The notes under the pieces: generated by a model | What the model was told of the DNA's origin: nothing | What the model saw: the letters and a program-made list of their open reading frames with translations, nothing else | Database searches by the model: none | Origin: JAXGTO01 sp040774885 | Lineage (GTDB): Bacteria; Actinomycetota; Coriobacteriia; Coriobacteriales; Eggerthellaceae | Reading direction: 5' to 3' | Length of the DNA: 12,622 nucleotides | Assembly (NCBI GenBank): GCA_040774885.1 | Contig: JAXGTO010000042.1 | Span: 1 to 12,622 of the forward strand | Made by a program: the position numbers and the translations under genes | In this document: piece by piece, positions 1 to 6,843 of the stretch | Layout: each line of letters opens with the position of its first letter | How positions within the stretch are numbered: position 1 is the first letter of the stretch

Positions 1-1
1 C

Positions 2-100
2 CCCGGGCCTTCGGAAGAGGCAGGGGCACCAGGCCATCCGGGAGCGGCCGACCAACAGCCCTTCGGGGCCGATGCAATCATAATCCGAGTCAGGAAATGA
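2..100 (+). CDS. possible 3' end of an upstream gene (partial)
   Basis: From base 2 one plus-strand frame is open to a TGA at 98-100. It would encode a Pro/Gly/Ala/Glu-rich stretch ending in the hydrophobic-basic tail ADAIIIRVRK. That composition fits the low-complexity C-terminus of a truncated gene, and the stop lies 45 bp before the LysR start. The evidence is weak: only 32 codons are visible, no domain can be recognised, and other frames are also open here because of the GC content. The alternative is plain intergenic DNA. Confidence 0.22.
   Translation, partial: PGPSEEAGAPGHPGAADQQPFGADAIIIRVRK
58..69. other. UUCG tetraloop hairpin
   Basis: GCCC-TTCG-GGGC is a perfect 4-bp stem closed by the very stable UUCG loop. 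The core CCCTTCGG recurs at 110-117, and CCTTCGG also occurs at 8-14, so this leader has a small repeated motif. No T-run follows, so it is not called a terminator. It lies inside the possible upstream coding tail. Confidence 0.35.
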
Positions 101-145
101 ATGAATCAGGCCCTTCGGAGATGCTTAAGACTGTAATGGGGCAGC

Positions 146-1030
146 ATGCTCGATTACCGAATCGACACGTTCTTGTCTGTGTGCGAAACGTTGAACTACA
201 CCCGTTCAGCGGAACTTCTGAATATCTCGCAGCCTGCAGTATCCCAGCACATTCGCTATCTTGAACGCGAATACCAGGTGAAGCTGTTCGAGTATCGGGG
301 CAAGAAGCTCTACCTTACCGCTGCAGGCCGTTTGCTTGGCGACGTGTGCCGCGGCCAGAAGGCCGATGAAGCGCTTTTGCGCTCGCGCATGGCCACGGTG
401 TCGGGATCCTCGCCCAGGATGCGTTTGGGCGCCACGCTCACGGTGGGATCGTATCTGCTGCCGGGGCCCTTGTCGTATCTGATGCGGGTGCGTCCCGATA
501 TCGATGTTTCCGTCAGGGTGTCGGACACCCGTGAATTGCTGGCAGCTCTTGATGCGGGAACCATCGACTGCGTGTTGATCGAAGGTTCGTTCAACAAGGC
601 GGAATATGCATGGAAGGTGTTCTCGCGCGAACCGTTCTGCGGCATCTGCGCACCTGATCATCCGCTGACGCGTGGCAGCCATCGATTCGCTGACCTTCTC
701 GACTCGCATTTGCTGGTGCGAGAACCAGGTTCTGGCACGCGTGCGGTGCTCGAGCATGCGCTGGCTCAGTGCAACTTGGCCATCGAAGATTTTTCCCGTA
801 CCACGCAAATCGGAAGCGTTTCCCTTATTCGCTCGTTGGTGAGGGAGGGCATAGGCATCTCGTTTCTCTACCGTGCGGCCGTGCAAGGTGATTTGATGGA
901 AGGCGAGCTGGCTGTTTTGGATATAAGCGATCCGCTTCCCGATCACGACATCACTTTCGTGTGGCGCAAGGAAAGCCAGTTCCAAGAACTGTTTCGAGAT
1001 TCATTCGACCTGCTGGCAGAAGGACGTTAG
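146..1030 (+). CDS. LysR-family transcriptional regulator
   Basis: The product is a 294-residue DNA-binding regulator, the normal size for the LysR family. Residues 1-60 form the N-terminal winged helix-turn-helix, with the typical run SAELLNISQPAVSQHIRYLE at about 21-40, followed by a linker helix. Residues from about 90 to 290 form the periplasmic-binding-protein-like effector domain, with family hallmarks such as REPGSGTR and the late LVREGIGISFL segment. It starts at ATG 146 after a weak GGGG-containing site. The effector cannot be read from the sequence. LysR genes often control a divergent neighbour, but any such gene lies outside the window to the left. Its TAG stop overlaps the stop of the convergent glycosyltransferase gene, and no terminator separates them. 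Confidence 0.93.
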   Translation: MLDYRIDTFLSVCETLNYTRSAELLNISQPAVSQHIRYLEREYQVKLFEYRGKKLYLTAAGRLLGDVCRGQKADEALLRSRMATVSGSSPRMRLGATLTVGSYLLPGPLSYLMRVRPDIDVSVRVSDTRELLAALDAGTIDCVLIEGSFNKAEYAWKVFSREPFCGICAPDHPLTRGSHRFADLLDSHLLVREPGSGTRAVLEHALAQCNLAIEDFSRTTQIGSVSLIRSLVREGIGISFLYRAAVQGDLMEGELAVLDISDPLPDHDITFVWRKESQFQELFRDSFDLLAEGR

Positions 1031-1995
1031 CGGTTGGTGCGCCCGTATTTCTCGTAGGCATCTATCACACGCAACTCGTAGTCCATGCGATGCCCCTTGA
1101 CCGTGGTGTCTAAAATCAGGCCGCACATGAAGCTCAGGAGGCCGGCGCCCACCAAGGCCACGGCCACGATGGCCGATGGCAGACGGGGCACAAGGCCCAC
1201 TTGGGCGAATTCTACGATGATGGGTACGCCCACGATGAGCCCGATGATTACCAAGATCAGACCCAACCAGCTGAAAAGGACCAGCGGACGGTAATCCTTG
1301 AACAGGCTGGCGATGGTGAGCAGCACCTTCATGCCGTCCGAAACCGTATTGAGTTTGCTTTCGCTGCCGGCAGGACGGTCGCGGTAGTCGATGGGCACCT
1401 GGACGATGCGCCAACGCTTGTCGACGGCGTGGATGGAAAGCTCGGTCTCAATCTGGAAGCCGGGGGAGAGCACGGGCATGGTCTTGGCGAACACCTTGGA
1501 AAAGCCACGGTACCCGGTCATCACGTCGGTGAAGTGGAAGCCGTAGATCAACTTGATCAACCATCGTACCAGGTTGTTTCCGAACCCGTGGAAAGCACGC
1601 TCGTTTTCATCTTTATAACTGCCGTTTGAAAGGCGATCGCCCACGGTCATGTCGGCACGTCCTTCGGCAAGAGGACGAATGAGATCCATTCCCTGTTCGG
1701 CCGGGTACGTGTCGTCTCCGTCTACCATCAGGTAGTAATCGGCATCGATGTCGCGGATCATCTGACGCACCACGTTGCCTTTGCCCTGCCGGGTTTCGCT
1801 GCGCACGATGGCGCCATGCTCTGCGGCGATGCGCGCGGTATCGTCAGAAGAGTTGTTGTCATAGACGTAGATGTCGGCCTGGGGCATTTCCCGCTTGAAG
1901 TCATCGATCACCTTGGCGATGGTCATGGCCTCGTTGTAGCAGGGGATGATAACGGCTATCGTGCCGTCGACCGATTCGGTTTCAGGTGCGCTCAC
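1027..1995 (-). CDS. membrane-anchored family 2 glycosyltransferase (polyprenyl-phosphate sugar transferase type)
   Basis: The product has 322 residues and resembles dolichyl/undecaprenyl-phosphate mannosyl- or glucosyltransferases. These move a sugar from a nucleotide donor to a lipid carrier on the inner membrane face. The GT-A fold occupies about residues 12-230. It has IIPCYNE near 16-22, a metal-binding VDGDDTYP at 91-98 (D92, D94, D95), and family-typical DVMTGYRGF (157-165) and SESKLNT (211-217). Two hydrophobic segments follow at about 238-263 and 273-296, then a short basic cytosolic tail. The start is GTG at 1995 behind AAAAGGAG. A TACAAT-like -10 lies about 38 bp upstream (2033-2038), so it may have its own promoter, although uup is upstream on the same strand 92 bp away. 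The exact sugar and acceptor cannot be read. Products of this class feed cell-wall polymer or protein glycosylation. Confidence 0.9.
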   Translation of the reverse strand: MSAPETESVDGTIAVIIPCYNEAMTIAKVIDDFKREMPQADIYVYDNNSSDDTARIAAEHGAIVRSETRQGKGNVVRQMIRDIDADYYLMVDGDDTYPAEQGMDLIRPLAEGRADMTVGDRLSNGSYKDENERAFHGFGNNLVRWLIKLIYGFHFTDVMTGYRGFSKVFAKTMPVLSPGFQIETELSIHAVDKRWRIVQVPIDYRDRPAGSESKLNTVSDGMKVLLTIASLFKDYRPLVLFSWLGLILVIIGLIVGVPIIVEFAQVGLVPRLPSAIVAVALVGAGLLSFMCGLILDTTVKGHRMDYELRVIDAYEKYGRTNR

Positions 1996-2087
1996 GCGTG
2001 CTCCTTTTGAATGGTTGCCTATGCAGCATCGTATTGTACCTTAGCGTTTGAAGTCGTGTGGGCGAATCGTGAAAGCGACCTGTCCAA

Positions 2088-3887
2088 TCACGCTTCCAGC
2101 ATCTCGCTGGCATCGAGCCATTCGGTTTCAAGCGCGTCGAGCGCATCGGTTGCCGTCTGGATATCCGCTTGGATGTCGCCAAGGGCCTGAAAATCCGTGG
2201 GGTCGGCTTGAAGCAACTCGGCTTTGAGCTCCTCGACGCGTGATCGCTGCGTATCCATCTTGCGATCCAGGCTTGCGATGCGTTTTTTCAGGGCATGGCG
2301 TTCGGCATTGGAAGGCCCTGACCGCGGTCGAGAAGCGGGCTTGGCATCGGCCGCGGCAGCAGCGGCGCGGTTGGGAGAAGCACTCGGCGCCTGGATGGTG
2401 CGCAGGTATTGGTCCACGCCGCCGGGCATGTGCTGCACGTCTCCATCCAGCAAGGCATACAGATCGTCGCAGACGCGTTCGGTGAAATAGCGGTCGTGGC
2501 TCACCACGATGAGCGTTCCCGGCCAGGAATCAAGCAGGTCTTCGGTCACGGCGAGCATATCGGTGTCCAGATCGTTACCGGGTTCGTCCAAAATGAGCAC
2601 GTTGGGCTCATCCAGCAAGATGAGCAGAAGCTGCAAACGTCTGCGTTGCCCGCCCGAAAGGTCGCTTACGCGGGCGCTCAGCTGGTCGCGCGAGAAGCCC
2701 AGGCGTTCCAAAAGCGCAGTCGGGCTCATCTTCTTGCCATCGATTTCGTAGTAGGTCTTGTACCTGCTCAGCAAAACGCGCACCACATCGGTTTCGAACG
2801 GCGCGAGCTCGGCCAGGTTTTGCGAAAGGAGGGCGAACTTGACGGTCTTGCCGATTTTCACGTGGCCTGCCGTGGGCTTCAAGGCGCCGCGTATGACATC
2901 GAGCAGACTGCTCTTGCCGGCTCCGTTGGCACCCAGAATGCCGATGCGGTCGCCCGGCCCGATCATCCAAGTGATATCGCGCAGAACCTGCTTTCCGCCG
3001 CGGTCCAGGCATACATCGTATAAATCGACCACCTGCTTGCCCAGGCGCTGCATGGCCATCTGCTTGAGTTCGAGCGGGTTGCGCACGGGAGGCACGTCGG
3101 CGATAAGCGCTTGGGCTGCTTCTATGTGGAAGCGCGGCTTGCTTCTGCGGGCCTGCGCGCCGCGCGAAAGCCAGGCGAGTTCTTTGCGCACCTCGTTTTG
3201 CCGTTTCTGTTCCGCCATCGCCGCCAGCCTGTCGCGCTCCACGCGCTGCATGATGTAGGCGGAATACCCGCCTTCGAAAGGGTCGACCGCGCCGTCGTGC
3301 ACTTCCCACATGCGTCCGCAGACTTCATCGAGAAACCAGCGGTCATGCGTCACCATGAGCAAAGCACCCGCATTGTCTTGCCAGCGGCTCTTCAGATGGT
3401 CGGCCAGCCACCAAATGGTGGGCAGGTCCAGATGGTTGGTGGGTTCGTCGAGCATCAGGATGTCCCAGTCGCCGATGAGCAGCCGTGCCAGATCGACGCG
3501 ACGGCGCTGTCCGCCCGAAAGCGTTCCGACGCTGGATGCGCGGTCGACGTCGGCAAGCAGCACATCGACGATCGTGCGGGTTTTGCGCTGGGCAGCCCAG
3601 AGGTATTCGGGCTTTCCTCCCGAAATGATGTCTTCGACGATGTCGGAATCGGCGAAGCCGTCTGACTGCGCCAGCAAACCGATGGTGGCGCTTCCGTTGC
3701 GAATCACCTGGCCCGAATCGGCATCGGCGGTGCCGGCCAGCACGCGCAGCAAGCTGGATTTTCCGTCGCCGTTGCGTCCGACGATGCCGATGCGATCGCC
3801 GTCGTTGACGCCGAGCGTAACGCCGTCCAAAACGGTTTTGGCGGGATATTCGAGGTGCAGGTCCTTGCAGGTCAACAGAACGGCCAC
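2088..3887 (-). CDS. uup: ABC-F family ATPase, Uup-type
   Basis: This 599-residue soluble protein has two tandem ABC domains and no membrane segments, the ABC-F layout. Domain 1 has Walker A GRNGDGKSS (37-45), signature LSGGQ (123-127) and Walker B ILMLDEPTNHLD (143-154). The inter-domain linker around 239-260 carries the ABC-F arginine-rich segment (RGAQARRSK). Domain 2 has Walker A GANGAGKSS (319-327), LSGGQ (410-414) and VLILDEPGNDLD (430-441). A charged coiled coil at about 530-595, after an Ala/Pro-rich linker, is the Uup-like C-terminal domain. ABC-F proteins act on the ribosome or on branched nucleic acids; the role here is inferred from the family. I chose GTG 3887 because AAGGAG lies 7 bp upstream. 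An ATG 60 bp further out (3947) is in frame but has no ribosome binding site and lies in the promoter region. Resistance-type ABC-F proteins are an alternative, but the long C-terminal coil favours Uup. Confidence 0.88.
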   Translation of the reverse strand: MAVLLTCKDLHLEYPAKTVLDGVTLGVNDGDRIGIVGRNGDGKSSLLRVLAGTADADSGQVIRNGSATIGLLAQSDGFADSDIVEDIISGGKPEYLWAAQRKTRTIVDVLLADVDRASSVGTLSGGQRRRVDLARLLIGDWDILMLDEPTNHLDLPTIWWLADHLKSRWQDNAGALLMVTHDRWFLDEVCGRMWEVHDGAVDPFEGGYSAYIMQRVERDRLAAMAEQKRQNEVRKELAWLSRGAQARRSKPRFHIEAAQALIADVPPVRNPLELKQMAMQRLGKQVVDLYDVCLDRGGKQVLRDITWMIGPGDRIGILGANGAGKSSLLDVIRGALKPTAGHVKIGKTVKFALLSQNLAELAPFETDVVRVLLSRYKTYYEIDGKKMSPTALLERLGFSRDQLSARVSDLSGGQRRRLQLLLILLDEPNVLILDEPGNDLDTDMLAVTEDLLDSWPGTLIVVSHDRYFTERVCDDLYALLDGDVQHMPGGVDQYLRTIQAPSASPNRAAAAAADAKPASRPRSGPSNAERHALKKRIASLDRKMDTQRSRVEELKAELLQADPTDFQALGDIQADIQTATDALDALETEWLDASEMLEA

Positions 3888-3945
3888 GTATTGCTCCTTG
3901 TCTTCAGGCTTCCATGGTAGACCAAACCCGTGCTGCTCGCTTGTC

Positions 3946-3951
3946 ATTATG
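3946..3951 (-). promoter_or_regulatory. possible -10 box of uup
   Basis: Read on the minus strand this is CATAAT, a fair -10 hexamer 58 bp ahead of the chosen GTG start. The expected -35 position falls in AT-rich sequence within the BirA operator and matches the consensus poorly. If real, the operator would sit inside the uup promoter as well. Confidence 0.3.
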
Positions 3952-3953
3952 AA

Positions 3954-3984
3954 TCGTAAACCTTAATAAAATTATGGTTTACAA
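3954..3984. promoter_or_regulatory. BirA operator (biotin box)
   Basis: The site reads TCGTAAACC, 13 bases, then GGTTTACAA. The published BirA-box consensus is TTGTAAACC and GGTTTACAA separated by about 14-15 bases, so 17 of 18 arm positions match and the spacer is one base short by my count. Inside the spacer TAAT and ATTA continue the dyad. The right arm covers the -35 hexamer of the birA promoter, so BirA bound to biotinoyl-AMP should block transcription of birA and bioY. This fits the HTH domain present in the adjacent BirA. Confidence 0.85.
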
Positions 3985-4006
3985 ATAGCCAAGCAACGGA
4001 TATAGT
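3978..4006 (+). promoter_or_regulatory. birA-bioY promoter
   Basis: TTTACA (3978-3983) and TATAGT (4001-4006) are separated by exactly 17 bp, giving two good sigma-70-type hexamers. Transcription should begin near 4013, leaving a leader of about 60 bases that contains a small GTCGG/CCGAC stem (4017-4021 with 4031-4035). The -35 box lies within the right arm of the BirA operator. Confidence 0.7.
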
Positions 4007-4072
4007 CAGGAGCCTTGTCGGGCGGTTAATCCGACGGAGGTCCAGCCGAATACAGGGGAAGAAGGGTTGCCG

Positions 4073-5047
4073 ATGGCGGTGAAAGACGAGGTCTTGAGGT
4101 TGCTCGAGGTCCACCGAGGGTCGTATGTCTCGGGCACCGATATGGCCGAGGAAATCGGCGTGTCGCGGGTGGCCGTCAACAAAGCGGTTGATTCCTTACG
4201 GAAGCGCGGCTACGGCATCCAGGCGGCACCCAACAAAGGGTATCTGCTGGCCGAGGACACCGACATGCTTTCAACTGCGGCCATAGACGGTTATCTGGGC
4301 GATGCCGCCGATCTGTTTTCCGTCGAAACGTATTCCTCGGTTGGTTCTACCAACGATGAAGTGCGCCAATGGGCTCAGCAGGGCGCTCCCGCCTGGTCGG
4401 TGGCCGTCGCTGCCGAGCAGACGCAAGGACGTGGCCGGCGCGGGCGGTCGTTTTATTCTCCTGGCAAAACGGGACTCTACCTGAGCATCTTGCTGCGGCC
4501 CCATCTTCCCGTCGAGCGCGCTTCGTTCATCACGGCATCTGCGGCAGTTGCCGTGGCCCGCGCCATCGAAGAGGAAAGCGGCGGGAGCGCTTCCATCAAA
4601 TGGGTCAACGACGTGTTCGTCGACGGGCGCAAGGTGTGCGGAATCCTTACCGAGGGCGGCGTTTCCATGGAAGACGGGTCTTTGGACACGGCTGTAGTGG
4701 GAATCGGCATCAACCTGTACAGGCCCGAAGGGGGATTTCCCGAGGATATCGCCAATGTGGCGGGCGCCGTGTTCGACGCACCGTGCGTCGATATGCGCAA
4801 TCGCTTGGCTGCATCGATTCTCAAGGGGTTTTACGGGTTGTCGCTGCAGATGGGCGGCCCCGAGATGCTGGAGGAATATCGAAACCGTTCTTCGGTGGTG
4901 GGCCGTCAGATCGATGTGGTGCGTGACGATAGGCGGCAAGCGGCGATGGCGTTGGCCATCGACGATGATCTGAGATTGTTGGTTAGATACGACGACGGCG
5001 CAGAAGAAGCGCTGCAGACTGGAGAGGTGAGCATTCGATGCCGATGA
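4073..5047 (+). CDS. birA: bifunctional biotin-protein ligase and biotin operon repressor
   Basis: This 324-residue enzyme makes biotinoyl-AMP from biotin and ATP and transfers biotin to the acceptor lysine of biotin-dependent carboxylases. With its N-terminal DNA-binding domain it also represses biotin genes. Residues 3-60 form a winged HTH (GTDMAEEIGVSRVAVNKAVD at 21-40). The ligase core has STN (92-94), the nucleotide loop EQTQGRGRRGR (115-125), GKTGLYLSILLRP (131-143) and KWVND (176-180, with Val where E. coli has Pro). A small C-terminal BPL_C domain ends the protein. I start at ATG 4073, 6 bp after GAAGGG; the in-frame TTG at 4067 abuts the ribosome binding site. The last 10 bases overlap bioY, so the two genes form an operon under the upstream biotin box. 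Confidence 0.95.
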   Translation: MAVKDEVLRLLEVHRGSYVSGTDMAEEIGVSRVAVNKAVDSLRKRGYGIQAAPNKGYLLAEDTDMLSTAAIDGYLGDAADLFSVETYSSVGSTNDEVRQWAQQGAPAWSVAVAAEQTQGRGRRGRSFYSPGKTGLYLSILLRPHLPVERASFITASAAVAVARAIEEESGGSASIKWVNDVFVDGRKVCGILTEGGVSMEDGSLDTAVVGIGINLYRPEGGFPEDIANVAGAVFDAPCVDMRNRLAASILKGFYGLSLQMGGPEMLEEYRNRSSVVGRQIDVVRDDRRQAAMALAIDDDLRLLVRYDDGAEEALQTGEVSIRCR

Positions 5048-5634
5048 AAAAGAGCAAGACGCGCGATATGGTTCTGGTGGCCCTGTTCACGGTGCTCGTC
5101 ATCGTGGGCGCCTATATCAAGGTTCCCATTCCCTATGTTCCCTTTACGCTGCAAGTGACGTTCGTCACGTTGGCGGGGATGTTGCTGGGGGCTCGCCTCG
5201 GTTCGCTTTCCTGCCTGCTGTACATGGTCATCGGACTCATCGGCATTCCCGTTTTCACGCAAGGCGGGGGCATTTGGTACGTGCTGCAGCCCACGTTCGG
5301 CTACATCATCGGTTTCATTCCCGGAGCGTATGTGTGCGGGATGATCTCGCGTCGTGGTGCGGATGCAATCCATCCGAGCTATGCGCGGCTGCTTGCGGGA
5401 TATTTTGCAGGGCTGGTCATCATCTATGCCATCGGCGTCTTGTGGCTCTATGGCATCAAGGACATCTATCTGGCTCAAAATGTCGGTATCTGGAACATCT
5501 TGGTCATAGGACTCTTCACAACGTTGCCGGGAGATGCGGCAATGGGATTCATCAGCTGCTATGTTGCCAAGCGCCTTATTCCGTTGCTGGATGGTCGGAA
5601 GAAATCGTCGCCTACGAAGCTTGCGACCGAATAG
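5038..5634 (+). CDS. bioY: BioY biotin uptake protein (S component of an ECF transporter)
   Basis: This 198-residue integral membrane protein has about six hydrophobic helices and binds biotin. In ECF systems it works with an EcfT membrane subunit and EcfA ATPases, which are not in this window. Family features are the N-terminal VPIPYVPFTLQVT segment (about 29-41), TLAGMLLGARLG (45-56), GLIGIPVF (66-73) and PTFGYIIGFIPGAY (85-98). The start at ATG 5038 overlaps the end of birA and follows GGAGAGG (5021-5027) at a slightly long 10 bp. A second in-frame ATG at 5044 is possible. Coupling to birA and the shared biotin box indicate biotin-repressed uptake. No biotin synthesis gene is visible here. 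The tail is polar (GRKKSSPTK). Confidence 0.94.
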   Translation: MPMKKSKTRDMVLVALFTVLVIVGAYIKVPIPYVPFTLQVTFVTLAGMLLGARLGSLSCLLYMVIGLIGIPVFTQGGGIWYVLQPTFGYIIGFIPGAYVCGMISRRGADAIHPSYARLLAGYFAGLVIIYAIGVLWLYGIKDIYLAQNVGIWNILVIGLFTTLPGDAAMGFISCYVAKRLIPLLDGRKKSSPTKLATE

Positions 5635-5650
5635 CTTCTCAGCTGTTTGG

Positions 5651-5670
5651 GCGCATCAAAATCGATGCGC
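5651..5670 (+). terminator. hairpin after bioY, weak terminator candidate
   Basis: GCGCATC and GATGCGC form a perfect 7-bp stem with a 6-base loop, 16 bp after the bioY stop. The following sequence (GATGTTTCC) has only a short T-run, so intrinsic termination would be inefficient. Confidence 0.4.
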
Positions 5671-5674
5671 GATG

Positions 5675-5701
5675 TTTCCGGGGTCGGAATTGCGTTAAAA
5701 T
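5675..5701 (+). promoter_or_regulatory. possible tRNA-Arg promoter
   Basis: TAAAAT (5696-5701) is a good -10, with TTTCCG (5675-5680) 15 bp upstream as a weak -35. Transcription would start around 5708, giving a leader of about 35 bases that includes the 5710-5735 stem. The spacing is short, so confidence is low. Confidence 0.3.
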
Positions 5702-5709
5702 CAGCAGCC

Positions 5710-5735
5710 GTGGGCCGAGCGTCGCTCAGGCCCAC
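5710..5735 (+). terminator. GC-rich stem-loop between bioY and tRNA-Arg
   Basis: GTGGGCC pairs with GGCCCAC, and GAGC with GCTC inside, giving an 11-bp stem with one bulged A and a 3-base loop. It ends only 7 bp before the tRNA and is followed by GTTCTGT. It may be a terminator that insulates the tRNA from bioY readthrough, or a structured tRNA leader. The poor T-tract makes the choice uncertain. Confidence 0.45.
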
Positions 5736-5742
5736 GTTCTGT

Positions 5743-5819
5743 GCGCCCGTAGCTCAGCTGGATAGAGCACCGGACTTCTAATCCGACGGTCGAGGGTTCG
5801 AATCCCCCCGGGCGCACCA
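5743..5819 (+). tRNA. tRNA-Arg (anticodon TCT)
   Basis: All four arms can be drawn. The acceptor stem is GCGCCCG with CGGGCGC, discriminator A, and an encoded CCA (5817-5819). The D arm is GCTC/GAGC with loop AGCTGGATA. The anticodon loop CTTCTAA gives TCT at 5777-5779, reading AGA/AGG Arg codons. The T loop is TTCGAAT. Two A-C mismatches are visible, at positions 27-43 (C5770 with A5786) and 50-64 (A5793 with C5807). The total is 77 bases with CCA. No duplicate of its 3' end occurs in the window, so it does not show as an integration site here. Confidence 0.96.
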
Positions 5820-5848
5820 TCTCATAACACCTGGTCATGGGCTTGTTT

Positions 5849-5899
5849 CTGCCTCCGCCCGTTCGCAGGCAGCCGCAGCGGGCGATGCCGACTCGCGGT
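5849..5899 (+). repeat. 51-bp dispersed repeat, copy 1
   Basis: This copy matches 6951-7001 at 48 of 51 positions by hand alignment, in the same orientation. It lies 29 bp after tRNA-Arg. Two interleaved complementarities are present: CTGCCT (5849-5854) with AGGCAG (5867-5872), and CGCCCG (5856-5861) with CGGGCG (5879-5884). An RNA copy could form either hairpin or an H-type pseudoknot. It is not a known element to me. Confidence 0.8.
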
Positions 5900-6145
5900 A
5901 TCCGTCCAATTTTCCGTCGCTATTTCTTCAATTTTAGGGTTTGGGTGGGCTTGCCGTGGCCTTGAATCAAAAGCTAGAAGTCTTTAAAAGCCGGTTCATC
6001 GGCCTGGTTTTGAATAGCACCCGATGTTCCCCTTTGTTTCGATCATCTTCCTTCGCTTCGCTGCGGTCTCGGCATGGGTCGAGACAAATACTGCGTTGTT
6101 ATAGCGAATGCAGCTGAACTTCGATACTGAAGTGGTGGGGTCTCA

Positions 6146-6402
6146 CTGGGCCCTGCCTGAATCATGCGGCACCAAACCTGGGCTGAGCGTTGGCGATTAT
6201 TTCGAGCAGGAGCTGCGTTGGGCCCCGTCTGAATCGCGCAGTGCCAAACTCAAGACGGGTGTCGTCTGTTATTTCGAGGGGGTGTGCTTGGGTCCTGTCG
6301 GAATCGTGCAGCGCCAAACTCGAGCCGTGCACCGTTGGTTGTTTCGAGAGGGGTTGCTTGGATTATGTCAGATTCGTGCAGTACCTCATATTTTTGATAA
6401 AG
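6146..6402 (+). repeat. degenerate tandem repeat, period about 70 bp, about 3.5 copies
   Basis: Units begin at 6146 (72 bp), 6218 (70 bp), 6288 (70 bp) and 6358 (partial, fading after about 30 bp). Each starts near TTGGGCCC, then has a GAATCG-GCAG-GCCAAACTC core and a TTTCGAG near its end. Units 2 and 3 match at 53 of 70 positions by hand. Period and divergence suggest an old tandem duplication. There are no short identical repeats with unique spacers, so it is not a CRISPR array. Confidence 0.75.
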
Positions 6403-6410
6403 AGAAACGG

Positions 6411-6433
6411 AAACCGAGGTAGTGCACGATTTT
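6411..6433 (+). repeat. 23-bp repeat, copy 1
   Basis: The core GTAGTGCACG recurs at 6544-6566 with 19 of 23 matches, and all four differences are transitions. The copies are 133 bp apart and flank the end of the tandem-repeat tract. Confidence 0.6.
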
Positions 6434-6543
6434 CTCTGTCTTGGCGTGCCATTGATTTCGCTGAACTGGCCTTGTGCGAAATATTCAGCGTACTATACGC
6501 AATAATCCATGCGCTACTTCGAATTCCGTTTACCAATAAATCG

Positions 6544-6566
6544 AAATTGAAGTAGTGCACGGTTTT
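6544..6566 (+). repeat. 23-bp repeat, copy 2
   Basis: This is the second copy of the element at 6411-6433, same orientation, sharing GTAGTGCACG and the flanking TTTT. A weaker relative (ACTGAAGTGGTG) occurs near 6126-6137. Confidence 0.6.
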
Positions 6567-6596
6567 AAGGCGCGCGCATGTCGCCTCTCATTTACT

Positions 6597-6618
6597 TGCC
6601 TGATTCGTGCCTGATTCG
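6597..6618 (+). repeat. 11-bp perfect tandem duplication
   Basis: TGCCTGATTCG occurs twice back to back. It resembles the GTCTGAATCG core of the 70-bp units, so it may descend from the same repeat family. Confidence 0.6.
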
Positions 6619-6702
6619 GCTTGTCTGGTCTGGCGTGTGGGAGCTCGTCTATCTTGAAGACGCTCGTTCGACTTTGCATTCGCTTGCTGATGGCGCGAAG
6701 CT

Positions 6703-6795
6703 ACCATGAGGGCTCATTGCTTGCTGGCAACCCGCTGCGTGTTGCTCAAGTGACCATGATGGCACATTGCGGTGCACCCGTCGCTTTGTGCTGAT
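6703..6795 (+). repeat. two-copy tandem repeat, period 50 bp
   Basis: ACCATGAGGGCTCATTGC (6703-6720) and ACCATGATGGCACATTGC (6753-6770) match at 16 of 18 positions exactly 50 bp apart. The following bases (CAACCCG.. and GCACCCG..) remain alignable with small gaps. A partial earlier copy may begin near 6678. Confidence 0.55.
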
Positions 6796-6808
6796 CTTCA
6801 ATGGATGG

Positions 6809-6832
6809 GGCAGCGGGATTGCTCCCGCCGCC
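6809..6832 (+). other. stem-loop just upstream of the terminator
   Basis: GCGGGA-TTGC-TCCCGC (6813-6828) is a perfect stem. GGC/GCC extend it across one A-C mismatch to 9 of 10 pairs. It sits 11 bp before the terminator hairpin, so any RNA ending there would carry two consecutive stems. Confidence 0.5.
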
Positions 6833-6843
6833 CTTTGGCTTTA

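Noticed and set aside
206..985. 259-codon antisense frame in the LysR gene
   Set aside because: The LysR gene on the plus strand is unambiguous; the shadow has no start signal.
5743..5819. tRNA-Arg as an integration site for a genomic island
   Set aside because: No second copy of the tRNA 3' end and no integrase gene are in the window.
6146..6402. CRISPR array
   Set aside because: Units are degenerate over their whole length with no identical repeat alternating with unique spacers, and no cas genes are present.
6108..6555. Small open frames of 104 and 121 codons in the repeat region
   Set aside because: They run through 70-bp repeats in changing frames, have no ribosome binding site, and show unusual composition.
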